The notes below the pieces were generated by a model. The model ran no database searches, was not told the DNA's origin, and saw only the letters and a program-made list of their open reading frames with translations. Positions 36,651 through 45,274 of a stretch of 48,986 bases of DNA are shown here, one piece after another; the stretch's first letter is position 1; every line of letters starts with the position of its first letter. The DNA lies in assembly GCA_019115545.1 (NCBI GenBank), contig DXDK01000036.1, positions 1-48,986 on the forward strand, written 5' to 3'. This DNA is from Candidatus Evtepia faecavium (lineage in GTDB: Bacteria > Bacillota > Clostridia > Oscillospirales > Oscillospiraceae). A program made the position numbers and the translations under genes.

Positions 36651-36770
36651 GGGACAGCCCCCCTTTCCTGTGGTTTGGGTTTATTGTAAGGAAGGCCGGG
36701 GGCCTTGTCAAGGGGATGGGGCGAACTTATGCCGCCCCGCCGCCGGAGAGGGAAGAGGGTACCCGCTCCC

Positions 36771-38192
36771 TCACTCGGCCGAGAACACCTTCCCGGGGTT
36801 CAGGATGCCCTTGGGGTCGAAGACCTGCTTGATCCCCCGCATCAGGGCCAGGTTGGTCTCTCCCACCGCCTGGGCCAGGTACTTCACCTTCCCCCGGCCA
36901 ATGCCGTGCTCCCCGGAGATCTGCCCTCCCAGGGCCATGGTCTTGGCGTAGAGCTGGGTCATGAACGCGTCCACCTGCCGGAGGAATTCCTCCCGGTCCA
37001 TGTCGTTGGAGCAGGTGTAGATGTGGAGGTTGCCGTCCCCGGCGTGGCCGAAGTACTGCAGGCGGAAGTCATACTGCCCGGCCAGCTGGTGGGCGAAGAG
37101 GACGTACTCCGGGATCCGGGTTACGGGGACCACCACGTCGCACTCGTCCAGGAGCTTGGTCTGCTCCTCGATGCCCTCCAGGAAGGAGGAGCGGGCGGCC
37201 CAGGCCTCCTTTAACTTGGCGGGGGTGTCCGCCACCAGCACGTCCAGGGCGCCCTGGTCCAGAAGGAGGTCCGCCGCCTTCTCCAGCACCGGTTCCAGGG
37301 CGTCCTCGCTCTCCCCGTCGAAGGTGATGAGGAGATAGGCCCCCACCTCCTCCCCGGCGATCTCCCGGGGAAAGACCTGCTTTTCCAGATAGGCCTCGGA
37401 GGTGCGGAGGATCTCCTTCTCGAAAAACTCAATGGCTTGAGGATTCAGTCCACTCTGGCGGAGCTTGGGCACCGTGGAGATGCAGGCGGCCAGGTCCCCG
37501 AAGGGCACCACCAGGCTCACCACCGCCGCCGGGGCGGGGAGGAGCTTCAGGGTGAGCTCCGTGATCACCCCCAGGGTCCCCTCGGAGCCGATGAGCAGCT
37601 GGAGGAGGTTGTACCCCGAGCTGGTCTTGGACACGGCGGAGCCGAAGGTGGTGACCTCCCCCGTGGGCAGGACCACCGTCATGGCCCGGACATAGTCCCG
37701 GGTGGCCCCGTACTTCACCCCCCGCATGCCGCTGGCGTTTGTGGAGACGTTGCCCCCCAGGGTGGCCAGCTTCTCCCCCGGGTCGGGGGGATAGAGGCAG
37801 CCGTGGGACAGGGCGTCCTCCGCCAGCTGCTGGAGGAGCACCCCGGGCTGCACGGTGACGGTGAAGTTCTCCAGGTCATAGGAGAGGATCCGGTTCATCC
37901 GGGTGGTCACCAGCAGCACCCCGCCATAGGCGGGGACGCAGCCCCCCACAAGGCCGGTGCCCGCCCCTCGGGTGGTCACGGGGATGTTGTGTTCATAGCA
38001 GAGTTTCACCACGGCGGCAATCTCCTCGGTGGAGAGGACCTCCACCGCCGCCTCGGGCAGGTGGATGCCGTAAATGGGCATCTCGTCCCGGCCATAGTCG
38101 GGGTTGACTTCCTCCCCGGCGGTGACCCGGCCGGGGGCGATGGCCTCCAGCTGGGTGAGGATCTCTGGGGTAACGGGTGCATAGGGCGCCAT
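36771..38192 (-). CDS. FAD-binding oxidase (GlcD-type D-2-hydroxyacid dehydrogenase)
   Basis: NIPVTTRGAGTGLVGGCVPAYGGVLL; GSEGTLGVITELTLKLLP; GHAGDGNLHI; GGQISGEHGIGRGK. Confidence 0.92.
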   Translation of the reverse strand: MAPYAPVTPEILTQLEAIAPGRVTAGEEVNPDYGRDEMPIYGIHLPEAAVEVLSTEEIAAVVKLCYEHNIPVTTRGAGTGLVGGCVPAYGGVLLVTTRMNRILSYDLENFTVTVQPGVLLQQLAEDALSHGCLYPPDPGEKLATLGGNVSTNASGMRGVKYGATRDYVRAMTVVLPTGEVTTFGSAVSKTSSGYNLLQLLIGSEGTLGVITELTLKLLPAPAAVVSLVVPFGDLAACISTVPKLRQSGLNPQAIEFFEKEILRTSEAYLEKQVFPREIAGEEVGAYLLITFDGESEDALEPVLEKAADLLLDQGALDVLVADTPAKLKEAWAARSSFLEGIEEQTKLLDECDVVVPVTRIPEYVLFAHQLAGQYDFRLQYFGHAGDGNLHIYTCSNDMDREEFLRQVDAFMTQLYAKTMALGGQISGEHGIGRGKVKYLAQAVGETNLALMRGIKQVFDPKGILNPGKVFSAE

Positions 38193-38252
38193 AAGGCAAG
38201 ACCTCCTTGGTGTGTGTTGGATATCTGTGAAAGGGCAGGGGAGGGGAACCCC

Positions 38253-39458
38253 TCACACCCGGTCGGCCACCAGCTGGAAGCCCGCCTGGGTGAGTTCGTT
38301 CTTGATCTGGTCGATCTGGGCCTGGTCTCGGGTCTCCAGCCCCAGCTTGAGGAAGCAGCTGGTGATGGCCATGTTGGCCTCCCCCCGGTCGTGGTGGACG
38401 GAGACCACGTTCCCCCCGCACCGGGCGATGATCTCCGACACCTCCTGGAGCTGGCCGGGCTTGTCCGCCAGGGCGATGGTGAGGGTCACGTTCCGCCCGC
38501 TGGTGACCAGGCCCCGGGTGATCACCCGGCTGAGGATGTTCACGTCGATGTTCCCCCCGGAGACGATGCACACCACCTTCTTCCCCCGGACGGGGAGCTT
38601 GTCAAAGAGGACGGCGGCCACTCCCACTGCCCCGGCTCCCTCGGCGATGACCTTCTGCTTCTCCAGCAGGGCCAGGATGGCGGCGGCGATCTCGTCCTCG
38701 GTGACGGTGACGATCTCGTCCACATATTCCGACACCAGGCGGTAGGTGAGGTCCCCGGGGTGTTTCACGGCGATGCCGTCGGCGAAGGTGTCCGCCCGCT
38801 CCAGGGTGATGGGGGCCCCTTCGGCCTGGCTGGCCACCATGCTGGCCGCCCGGGCGGCCTGGACGCCGTAGACCTTCACGTTGGGGTTGAGGTGCTTGAC
38901 GGCATAGGCCACCCCGGAGATCAGCCCCCCGCCCCCGATGGGGACCACCACGGCGTCGGGGTTTTCCAGCTGGTCCAGGATCTCCAGGCCGATGGTCCCC
39001 TGGCCGGCGATGACCTGGTCGTCGTCAAAGGGGTGGATGAAGGTGGCCCCGGTCTCCTCCTGGAGCCGGAGGGCGGTGGCGTAGGCGTCGTCGTAGGCCC
39101 CCTTCACCAGGCGGACCTCCGCCCCCAGCTGCTTGGTGGCCTCCACCTTGCTGATGGGGGCCCCGTCGGGCATGCAGATGAGAGAGGGGATGCCGCTCTG
39201 GGTAGCGGCCATGGCCACCCCCTGGGCGTGGTTGCCGGCGCTGCAGGCCAGGATGCCGTGGCGCTTCTCCTCGTCGGTGAGCTGGCTGATCTTGTAATAG
39301 GCACCCCGGAGCTTGAAGCTGCCGGTCTCCTGGAGGTTCTCGGTTTTCAGGTAGAGCTCGCACTGGTCGGAGAGCTTGGTGGCCTTGATGAGGTCGGTTT
39401 TCCGGGCCACCTTTTTCAGCACGAAGGCGGCGTGGTAGATCTTGTCCAGGGTAAGCAT
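38253..39458 (-). CDS. ilvA: threonine ammonia-lyase
   Basis: CELYLKTENLQETGSFKLRGAYYKI PLP-Lys motif; GGGGLISGVA; C-terminal ACT region TLTIALADKPGQLQEVSEII. Could be named tdcB. Confidence 0.9.
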   Translation of the reverse strand: MLTLDKIYHAAFVLKKVARKTDLIKATKLSDQCELYLKTENLQETGSFKLRGAYYKISQLTDEEKRHGILACSAGNHAQGVAMAATQSGIPSLICMPDGAPISKVEATKQLGAEVRLVKGAYDDAYATALRLQEETGATFIHPFDDDQVIAGQGTIGLEILDQLENPDAVVVPIGGGGLISGVAYAVKHLNPNVKVYGVQAARAASMVASQAEGAPITLERADTFADGIAVKHPGDLTYRLVSEYVDEIVTVTEDEIAAAILALLEKQKVIAEGAGAVGVAAVLFDKLPVRGKKVVCIVSGGNIDVNILSRVITRGLVTSGRNVTLTIALADKPGQLQEVSEIIARCGGNVVSVHHDRGEANMAITSCFLKLGLETRDQAQIDQIKNELTQAGFQLVADRV

Positions 39459-39543
39459 GGGGGTCATCCTCTCTCTCTTGGTTTCAGAACCTATAGTATA
39501 GCCCAATTTCCCCTGGGGCGCAAGGGTGGGATTACCCCCGGCC

Positions 39544-39572
39544 TTGCGAAATTAGGAAAACTATGGTAGGAT
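39544..39572 (+). promoter_or_regulatory. predicted promoter of the DUF1538-PII operon with overlapping inverted repeat
   Basis: TTGCGA - 17 nt - TAGGAT with ATGG extended -10; ATGGTA-N9-TACCAT at 39563-39583. Confidence 0.45.
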
Positions 39573-39642
39573 AACTATACCATGTTAGTTTGTATGATTT
39601 CCCGCCGCGCCGGCGGCGGGCAGACGGGAAAGGAGGCATGCC

Positions 39643-41178
39643 TTGCGGCATAATCAGTTGCTTTTGGAAAAAATCAAGGAGTCCCTGGCCTCGGTGCTGC
39701 CCATCACGGCCATCGTGATGGTGATCAGCATCACCGTAGCTCCCCTGACCCCGGGCACCATGGTGCTCTTCCTCTTTGGCGCGGTGCTGCTGGTGGTGGG
39801 GATGGGCCTGTTCACCCTGGGGGTGGACATGTCCATGATCCCCATGGGGGACGCCATCGGGGTGAAGATCAGCAAGGCCCGCCGGGTGGTGATCCCCCTG
39901 GTGGTGTGCTTCATCCTGGGGCTGGTGGTCACCATTGCCGAGCCGGACCTTCAGGTCCTGGCCGAGCAGCTGCCCTCGGTGCCCAACATGACCCTCATCC
40001 TGGTGGTGGCCCTGGGGGTGGGCTTCTTTCTGGTGGTGGCCCAGGTGCGGATGCTGCTGAACATCCCCCTGTCCTACATGCTGCTGTTCTTCTATCTCCT
40101 TGTCTTTGTCCTCTCCTTCTTCGCCCCGGAGAGCTTCGTGCCCGCCGCCTTTGACTCCGGCGGGGTGACCACGGGGCCCATCACCGTGCCCTTCATCATG
40201 GCCCTGGGCATCGGCCTGGCTGCGGTGCGAAGCGATAAGAACTCGGGCAACGACGCCTTTGGCCTGGTGGCCCTGTGCTCCATCGGGCCCATCCTCTCGG
40301 TGATGCTCCTGGGCATCGTCATGCCCGACCTGGACGCGGCTTACACCGCCGTGTCCATCCCCGAGGTGGCCACCACCCAGGAGGCCGCCGCCCTCTTCGT
40401 CCACGAGCTGCCGGACTACGTAGGGGAGGTGGCCGTGGCCCTGCTGCCCATTGTGGCCATCTTCGCCCTCTTCCAGCTGATCTTCCGCCGCTTCCACCGG
40501 CACCAGTTGCTGAAGATGCTGGTGGGTTTGGTCTACACCTACCTGGGCCTGGTCCTCTTCCTCACAGGGGTGAACGTGGGCTTCCTCCCCGCCGGCGCCA
40601 CCATCGGCGGGGCCATCGCCTCCGGGGGGACCGGCTGGCTGCTGGTGCCCATCGGGGCCCTGGTGGGCTACTTCATCGTCCGGGCCGAGCCCGCCGTGCG
40701 GGTGCTGGCCCGGCAGGTGGAGGAGATCACCAACGGCTCCATTACCCAGCGGTCCATCAACCTGGCCCTGTCCATCGGCATCGCCATCTCCGTGGGCCTG
40801 GCCATGGTGCGGATCCTTACGGGGATCTCCATCCTGTGGTTCCTGATCCCCGGCTACGTGGTGGCCCTGGGGATGACCTTCCTGGTCCCCCAGATCTTCA
40901 CCGGCGTGGCCTTCGACTCCGGTGGGGTGGCCTCGGGCCCCATGACCACCACCTTCCTCCTCCCCCTGGCCATGGGGGCCTGCGAGGCGGTGGGGGGCGA
41001 CGTGCTCACCGACGCCTTCGGCATCGTGGCCCTGGTGGCCATGACGCCCCTGTTTACCATCCAGCTCATGGGCCTTGTGGACCAGCTCCGGGCCCGGGCA
41101 TCGGCCAAGGCCCTGCGCCAGGCCATCCACCAGGAGGTGGAGAGCCTGGAGTCGGGCGTGATCTACTGGGAGGAGTGA
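39643..41178 (+). CDS. DUF1538 domain-containing membrane protein
   Basis: Two homologous halves with FDSGGVTTGPITVPFIMALGIG and FDSGGVASGPMTTTFLLPLAMG; TTG start after AAAGGAGG. Confidence 0.88.
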   Translation: MRHNQLLLEKIKESLASVLPITAIVMVISITVAPLTPGTMVLFLFGAVLLVVGMGLFTLGVDMSMIPMGDAIGVKISKARRVVIPLVVCFILGLVVTIAEPDLQVLAEQLPSVPNMTLILVVALGVGFFLVVAQVRMLLNIPLSYMLLFFYLLVFVLSFFAPESFVPAAFDSGGVTTGPITVPFIMALGIGLAAVRSDKNSGNDAFGLVALCSIGPILSVMLLGIVMPDLDAAYTAVSIPEVATTQEAAALFVHELPDYVGEVAVALLPIVAIFALFQLIFRRFHRHQLLKMLVGLVYTYLGLVLFLTGVNVGFLPAGATIGGAIASGGTGWLLVPIGALVGYFIVRAEPAVRVLARQVEEITNGSITQRSINLALSIGIAISVGLAMVRILTGISILWFLIPGYVVALGMTFLVPQIFTGVAFDSGGVASGPMTTTFLLPLAMGACEAVGGDVLTDAFGIVALVAMTPLFTIQLMGLVDQLRARASAKALRQAIHQEVESLESGVIYWEE

Positions 41179-41182
41179 GTAT

Positions 41183-41863
41183 ATGGCACCATCGATCCCC
41201 CCCATGCAGCTGCTGGTCTCCATCGTGGAGCGGGGCAAGGGCCGGGACCTGCGGGAACACTACCGCCGGTTCGGCCTCATCCACCACAACCAGGCGGCCG
41301 GCCACGGCACCGCGGCCTCCCATCTGCTGGACGCCCTGGGCTTTGGAACCAGCGAGCGGGACGTCCTTCTGACCCTGGGCCCCCGGGACACCATGGCCCA
41401 GCTGATCTACTACCTGAAAGACGAGGACCGGGCCAAGCTGGATACCCCGGGCATCGCCTTTACCCTGAACCTGTCGGGGATGAGCGCCATCCTGGCGGTG
41501 GCCCTGTCCCGGCTGGAGGAAATGAAACCGGAAAGGGGAGAGCTATTCATGGAACAGGGCAACCACCACAGCCTCATTCTGGCCACGGTGAACCCGGGCT
41601 ACACCGACGAGGTCATGGAGACCGCCCGGGAAGCCGGCGCCCGGGGCGGGACCGTCATCCGCGCCCGCTGGACCGACGCCGACGAGGTGGGGAAGTTCGT
41701 GGGCATCTCCCTCCAGGCGGAGAAGGAGGTGCTGGCCATCGTGGCCACCAACCGGGAGCGCAACGCCATCCTGGAGGCCATCAACGACCGCCATGGCCTG
41801 CGCACCCCCGCCCAGGCCATGGTGATCTCCCTGCCCATCGACCACACCGCCCGCCTGGATTGA
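41183..41863 (+). CDS. P-II family (tandem PII-like) nitrogen-regulator-type protein
   Basis: Two PII/GlnB-like halves: MQLLVSIVERGKGRDLREHYRRFGL... and HSLILATVNPGYTDEVMETAREAGARGGTVIRAR...EKEVLAIVATNRERNAILEAI. Confidence 0.8.
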   Translation: MAPSIPPMQLLVSIVERGKGRDLREHYRRFGLIHHNQAAGHGTAASHLLDALGFGTSERDVLLTLGPRDTMAQLIYYLKDEDRAKLDTPGIAFTLNLSGMSAILAVALSRLEEMKPERGELFMEQGNHHSLILATVNPGYTDEVMETAREAGARGGTVIRARWTDADEVGKFVGISLQAEKEVLAIVATNRERNAILEAINDRHGLRTPAQAMVISLPIDHTARLD

Positions 41864-41882
41864 AGGGCGGCAGAGAGACGAG

Positions 41883-41915
41883 AACGCCCCCGCACGGCAG
41901 CCGTGCGGGGGCGTT
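41883..41915 (+). terminator. intrinsic terminator of the DUF1538-PII operon
   Basis: AACGCCCCCGCACGG-cag-CCGTGCGGGGGCGTT + TTTA. Confidence 0.9.
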
Positions 41916-41928
41916 TTTATATTACAGG

Positions 41929-41957
41929 TTGCAAAGGATCTCCGTCTTTGTTATAAT
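41929..41957 (+). promoter_or_regulatory. predicted promoter of the MarR-nitroreductase pair
   Basis: TTGCAA - 17 nt - TATAAT. Confidence 0.6.
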
Positions 41958-42006
41958 TGATTAGAACTTAACTGTATATAGCTAAATGAAAGGAGGGTTG
42001 CAGGTT

Positions 42007-42453
42007 ATGGCTCCTTGTTCCAAGGAAGAATTGCTCCATGCCCTGTTTTTGCTAAAGAGTATGCTGGGGGCCGAGTTTGGCAAGAATTCCTCCGCCTGTG
42101 ACCTGAGCATGCAGGAATATGCCCTGATGCGCCAGCTTTCCACAGATGGAGGCGCTGCCAATCTCACCGCAGCTCGGGAGTATCTGGCAGTGACCAAGGC
42201 AGCGGTGTCCCAGATGCTTGCGTCTCTCGAAAAGCGCAACCTGCTGGTACGGAAAACCGACCCTGCCAACCGGCGCAACATCATTGTGACACTGACGCCA
42301 GAAGGAATGGAACGCCTGCGGCAGAAGGAAACCCAGGTGGAATATCGGCTGAGCGAACTGCTGTCAGAGCTCGGGGAGTCGGATGCTCTGCAGTTCATGG
42401 CGCTGATCCATAAGATGAAAGCAGTTTTATCTGCGAAAAAGGAGGAAACCTAA
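42007..42453 (+). CDS. MarR family transcriptional regulator
   Basis: YLAVTKAAVSQMLASLEKRNLLVRKTDPANRRNIIVTLTPEGMERL. Confidence 0.9.
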   Translation: MAPCSKEELLHALFLLKSMLGAEFGKNSSACDLSMQEYALMRQLSTDGGAANLTAAREYLAVTKAAVSQMLASLEKRNLLVRKTDPANRRNIIVTLTPEGMERLRQKETQVEYRLSELLSELGESDALQFMALIHKMKAVLSAKKEET

Positions 42454-43125
42454 ATGACGATGCAAGAAGCGATAAGACAACGCCACATGGTGCGTAAATA
42501 TCTGAAGCAACCCATTCCGGAGGAGGTGGCGGCCCGGTTGCAGGCGCGACTAGAGGAGGACAATCAAACCAGCGGGTTATGTTTGACCCTGGTCACCGGC
42601 AACTCCGATGGGCTGGGGGCAATGGCAAAACTTATCAGCAAGAATGTGAATCATTACATTATCCTTGCCGGGCCGGATGGGCCGGACCTGGACGAGAAAC
42701 TGGGGTATTGGGGGGCCGACGCTATGCTCTTTGCACAGACCCTGGGGCTGAACAGCTGGTGGGTCGGCGGTATGTTCAATGCAAAAGGCGCGGCGAAACA
42801 TCTTGCCGGAACAGGGCTTCGAATCAACGGCGTCATCGTTGTGGGATATGGAGCAACCCAGGGTACCCCCCATAAATCCAAAACAGCGGCAGAGATCAGT
42901 TCGTATGATGGCGCTGCGCCCCGATGGTTTCAGGATGGCGTGTCGGCTCTGCTGCTGGCGCCCACGGCGCTGAATAAACAGGCATATCGTATCCGCGGAG
43001 AGGGCAACAACGTCACGCTCACCTGTGACAGTGGTCACTTCGCCGGGATTGACCTGGGCATTGGGAGATTTCATTTTGAAACAGGTGCGGGGAAAGACAA
43101 TTTTGAATGGGCAGAACCCTTTTAA
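42454..43125 (+). CDS. nitroreductase family protein
   Basis: MQEAIRQRHMVRKYLKQPIP...WGADAMLFAQTLGLNSWWVGG; TM1586-like nitroreductase; starts directly after the MarR stop codon. Confidence 0.85.
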   Translation: MTMQEAIRQRHMVRKYLKQPIPEEVAARLQARLEEDNQTSGLCLTLVTGNSDGLGAMAKLISKNVNHYIILAGPDGPDLDEKLGYWGADAMLFAQTLGLNSWWVGGMFNAKGAAKHLAGTGLRINGVIVVGYGATQGTPHKSKTAAEISSYDGAAPRWFQDGVSALLLAPTALNKQAYRIRGEGNNVTLTCDSGHFAGIDLGIGRFHFETGAGKDNFEWAEPF

Positions 43126-43192
43126 GGCGATGGCGATGGAGAAGGAGATTCGAATATTTACTGGATGACAGTGGGCGACAATGGATAGCAAA

Positions 43193-43220
43193 AGCCCACA
43201 GGCCGCTACACCTGTGGGCT
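43193..43220 (+). terminator. hairpin downstream of the nitroreductase
   Basis: AGCCCACAGG-ccgctaca-CCTGTGGGCT; weak T tract. Confidence 0.55.
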
Positions 43221-43250
43221 CTTCTGAAATAAGCCCGCTCAGACAAAAAG

Positions 43251-43298
43251 AAAGCACCGCAATCCCGATACCCATGGTATCAAAATTGCGGTGCTTCT
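43251..43298 (-). terminator. terminator downstream of tRNA-Ser
   Basis: AGCACCGCAAT ... ATTGCGGTGCT; minus strand followed by TTCTTTTTGTC. Confidence 0.75.
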
Positions 43299-43299
43299 T

Positions 43300-43392
43300 T
43301 GGCGGAGAAGGAGGGATTCGAACCCTCGAGACCCTTTTGGGGCCTACACGATTTCCAATCGTGCGCGCTCGACCAAACTACGCGACTTCTCC
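43300..43392 (-). tRNA. tRNA-Ser(GGA), CCA encoded
   Basis: Minus strand GGAGAAGTCGCGTAGTTTGGTCGAGCGCGCACGATTGGAAATCGTGTAGGCCCC...GGGTTCGAATCCCTCCTTCTCCGCCA; anticodon loop TTGGAAA; long variable arm. Confidence 0.95.
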
Positions 43393-43498
43393 GTGTTTGC
43401 TCAGCTCTTTTGTTGCGAAAGACAACGATAGATATTATAGCAGGTTTTCCTCCGATGTCAAGAGGGAAACGGAAAAAACTTTTCCCGGGCGGAAAAAG

Positions 43499-43529
43499 AG
43501 CCGGCCCGGGAGGTGGAGCCGGGCCGGCT
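43499..43529 (-). terminator. intrinsic terminator of the cell wall hydrolase gene
   Basis: AGCCGGCCCGG ... CCGGGCCGGCT; minus strand followed by CTTTTTCC. Confidence 0.8.
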
Positions 43530-43546
43530 GGAGGGAGAGAAGGGGA

Positions 43547-44440
43547 TCACAGATAGAAGTTGTGGTCCCCGATGGTGCATACATAGGTGCGGCTGCGGTC
43601 CGCCCAGGAGACCATGCTGGTGACGTTGAAGTACAGGCATTCCTCGGCTTCCCGGGCGCCGTCCAGGCAGAGCTTGGCGGCGATGACACTGTCCTCATCG
43701 GGGGTGAGGTAGATGGTGCCGTTGGCCACAGGAGAGAACTGCCGGGGGGCGAAAATGACTTCCTTGATGGTGTCGGGGAAGGTGGGGTCCTCCACCCGGT
43801 TGAGGATCACCGTGCCCACGGCGATCCGCCCGGCCATGGGTTGGTTGCCGGACTCGGAATAGATGGCCCGGGAGAGCCAGTATAGGTCCTCCTCGGGATA
43901 GGTGGGAGGCGTGGGGAACTCCCCGGTCTTCTGAAGGGTGAGGGTGTCTTCCCCCTCCTGGGTTAGGGAGCAGCCCAGGCTCTGGGCCAGGGTCTCGGCG
44001 GGGAGGAAGAGTGCGCCCGCCTGCTCCACCACCAGGGTGGGGACGTAGTAGTACTGCTGGTTCACGGAGAAGTAGGCCTTCCCCACGGTGGCCTGAAACT
44101 GAAGGTTCTCTCCCGTTGCGGTGAAGACCCCGTCCTGGAAGGAGAGGGTGGCCTCCGGGAAGAAGGCCCCCAGCACCTGGGCGGCGGAGAGATAGGGCAC
44201 GTCCTCCATGGGCACCACATCCGCGGTGGACTGGACGGCGGGGGCACGGGTCACCCGGCCGGCCTCGTCGGCGGCGGAGAGGGGGACCAGCATGACCTGG
44301 TCCTGGGCGAAGGCCACGGCAGGGCCCTCCGTGGTGGAACGGGTGAAAGAGAATTGGCTGTCTGCTGCGAATGCGTGGACGCAAAACAGGACTAAGGCGG
44401 CGCACAGGATGACGGCGCTGGTAATGTGGGTTTTCGTCAT
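43547..44440 (-). CDS. SleB-type cell wall hydrolase with copper-amine-oxidase-N-like domain
   Basis: Signal peptide; YWLSRAIYSESGNQPMAGRIAVGTVILNRVEDPTFPDTIKEVIFAPRQFSPVANG; upstream QYYYVPTLVVEQAGALFLPAETLAQSLG. Confidence 0.88.
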   Translation of the reverse strand: MTKTHITSAVILCAALVLFCVHAFAADSQFSFTRSTTEGPAVAFAQDQVMLVPLSAADEAGRVTRAPAVQSTADVVPMEDVPYLSAAQVLGAFFPEATLSFQDGVFTATGENLQFQATVGKAYFSVNQQYYYVPTLVVEQAGALFLPAETLAQSLGCSLTQEGEDTLTLQKTGEFPTPPTYPEEDLYWLSRAIYSESGNQPMAGRIAVGTVILNRVEDPTFPDTIKEVIFAPRQFSPVANGTIYLTPDEDSVIAAKLCLDGAREAEECLYFNVTSMVSWADRSRTYVCTIGDHNFYL

Positions 44441-44548
44441 AAAATCCACTCCCTGTTTCTCAAATGTTTTACTTTGTTACCAGATTGTAACATATTCGCA
44501 AAGAAAAAGCAAGAAAAAGGGAAAAATAGGCTGGAAATGCGAAAAAAA

Positions 44549-44582
44549 GCCGGCAAACCACCAAATCTTGTGGTTTGCCGGC
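44549..44582 (-). terminator. intrinsic terminator of the thioesterase gene
   Basis: GCCGGCAAACCAC-loop-GTGGTTTGCCGGC with TTTTTTT on the minus strand. Confidence 0.9.
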
Positions 44583-44632
44583 GGGTTGGGGCGTGCCCTG
44601 TCCGGGGAAAAGGGGGAAAATGACAGGTCAGC

Positions 44633-45025
44633 TCAAAGGTCCTGCATTTTTTTCTGGGCCTTGTCCAGGAAGCGGCCGCTCTGGATCACGGCCCGGGCGT
44701 GGGTGCCTTTCCCCACGGGGCCCTTGGCGTCCCAGGCGGTGACCTGGAAGACCAGCCGCCGGCCGTCCACCTGGGTGAGCTCGGCCCGGCAGGTGACGTC
44801 CATCCCCACCGGGGTGGGGGAGAGGTGCTCCACGTCCATGTGGATGCCCACGGTGCTCTCCTCCGGGGAGAGGTGGGGGGCCACGGCCTGCCAGGCGGCC
44901 TGCTCCATCCGGGCGATCATCACCGGGGTGGCCAGGACGGGCAGGGTCCCGCTGCCCACCGCCTGGGCGGAGAGGGGCTGGGTGACGGAAAAGGTGATTT
45001 CTTGGGCGATTCCGGGCTGCAACAT
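44633..45025 (-). CDS. thioesterase family protein (FlK-like hotdog)
   Basis: GSGTLPVLATPVMIARMEQAAWQAVAPHL...STVGIHMDVEHLSPTPVGMDVTCRAEL. Confidence 0.85.
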   Translation of the reverse strand: MLQPGIAQEITFSVTQPLSAQAVGSGTLPVLATPVMIARMEQAAWQAVAPHLSPEESTVGIHMDVEHLSPTPVGMDVTCRAELTQVDGRRLVFQVTAWDAKGPVGKGTHARAVIQSGRFLDKAQKKMQDL

Positions 45026-45245
45026 GGTTGTGCCTCCTTATGCAAAATGATGGGTCCCCTGGCAGAGAGGGGAAAAAGAAACCAAAAGATTTCTGGATAC
45101 AACGACGAAATTGTAGCAGAAAACCTTCGAAAGGGGAAGAAAAAACCGACAAAAAACAGGGTTTTGCAGGGAAATCCGGAAAAACGTGTCAAAAGCGCCA
45201 AAGGGGGAAGAATAAATTTGTTCAATCTACTGCATCATGACTGTC

Positions 45246-45274
45246 TTGACTTTTCATATCAGGTAGGGTAGCAT
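45246..45274 (+). promoter_or_regulatory. predicted promoter of the butyryl-CoA-type CoA-transferase
   Basis: TTGACT - 17 nt - TAGCAT. Confidence 0.55.
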
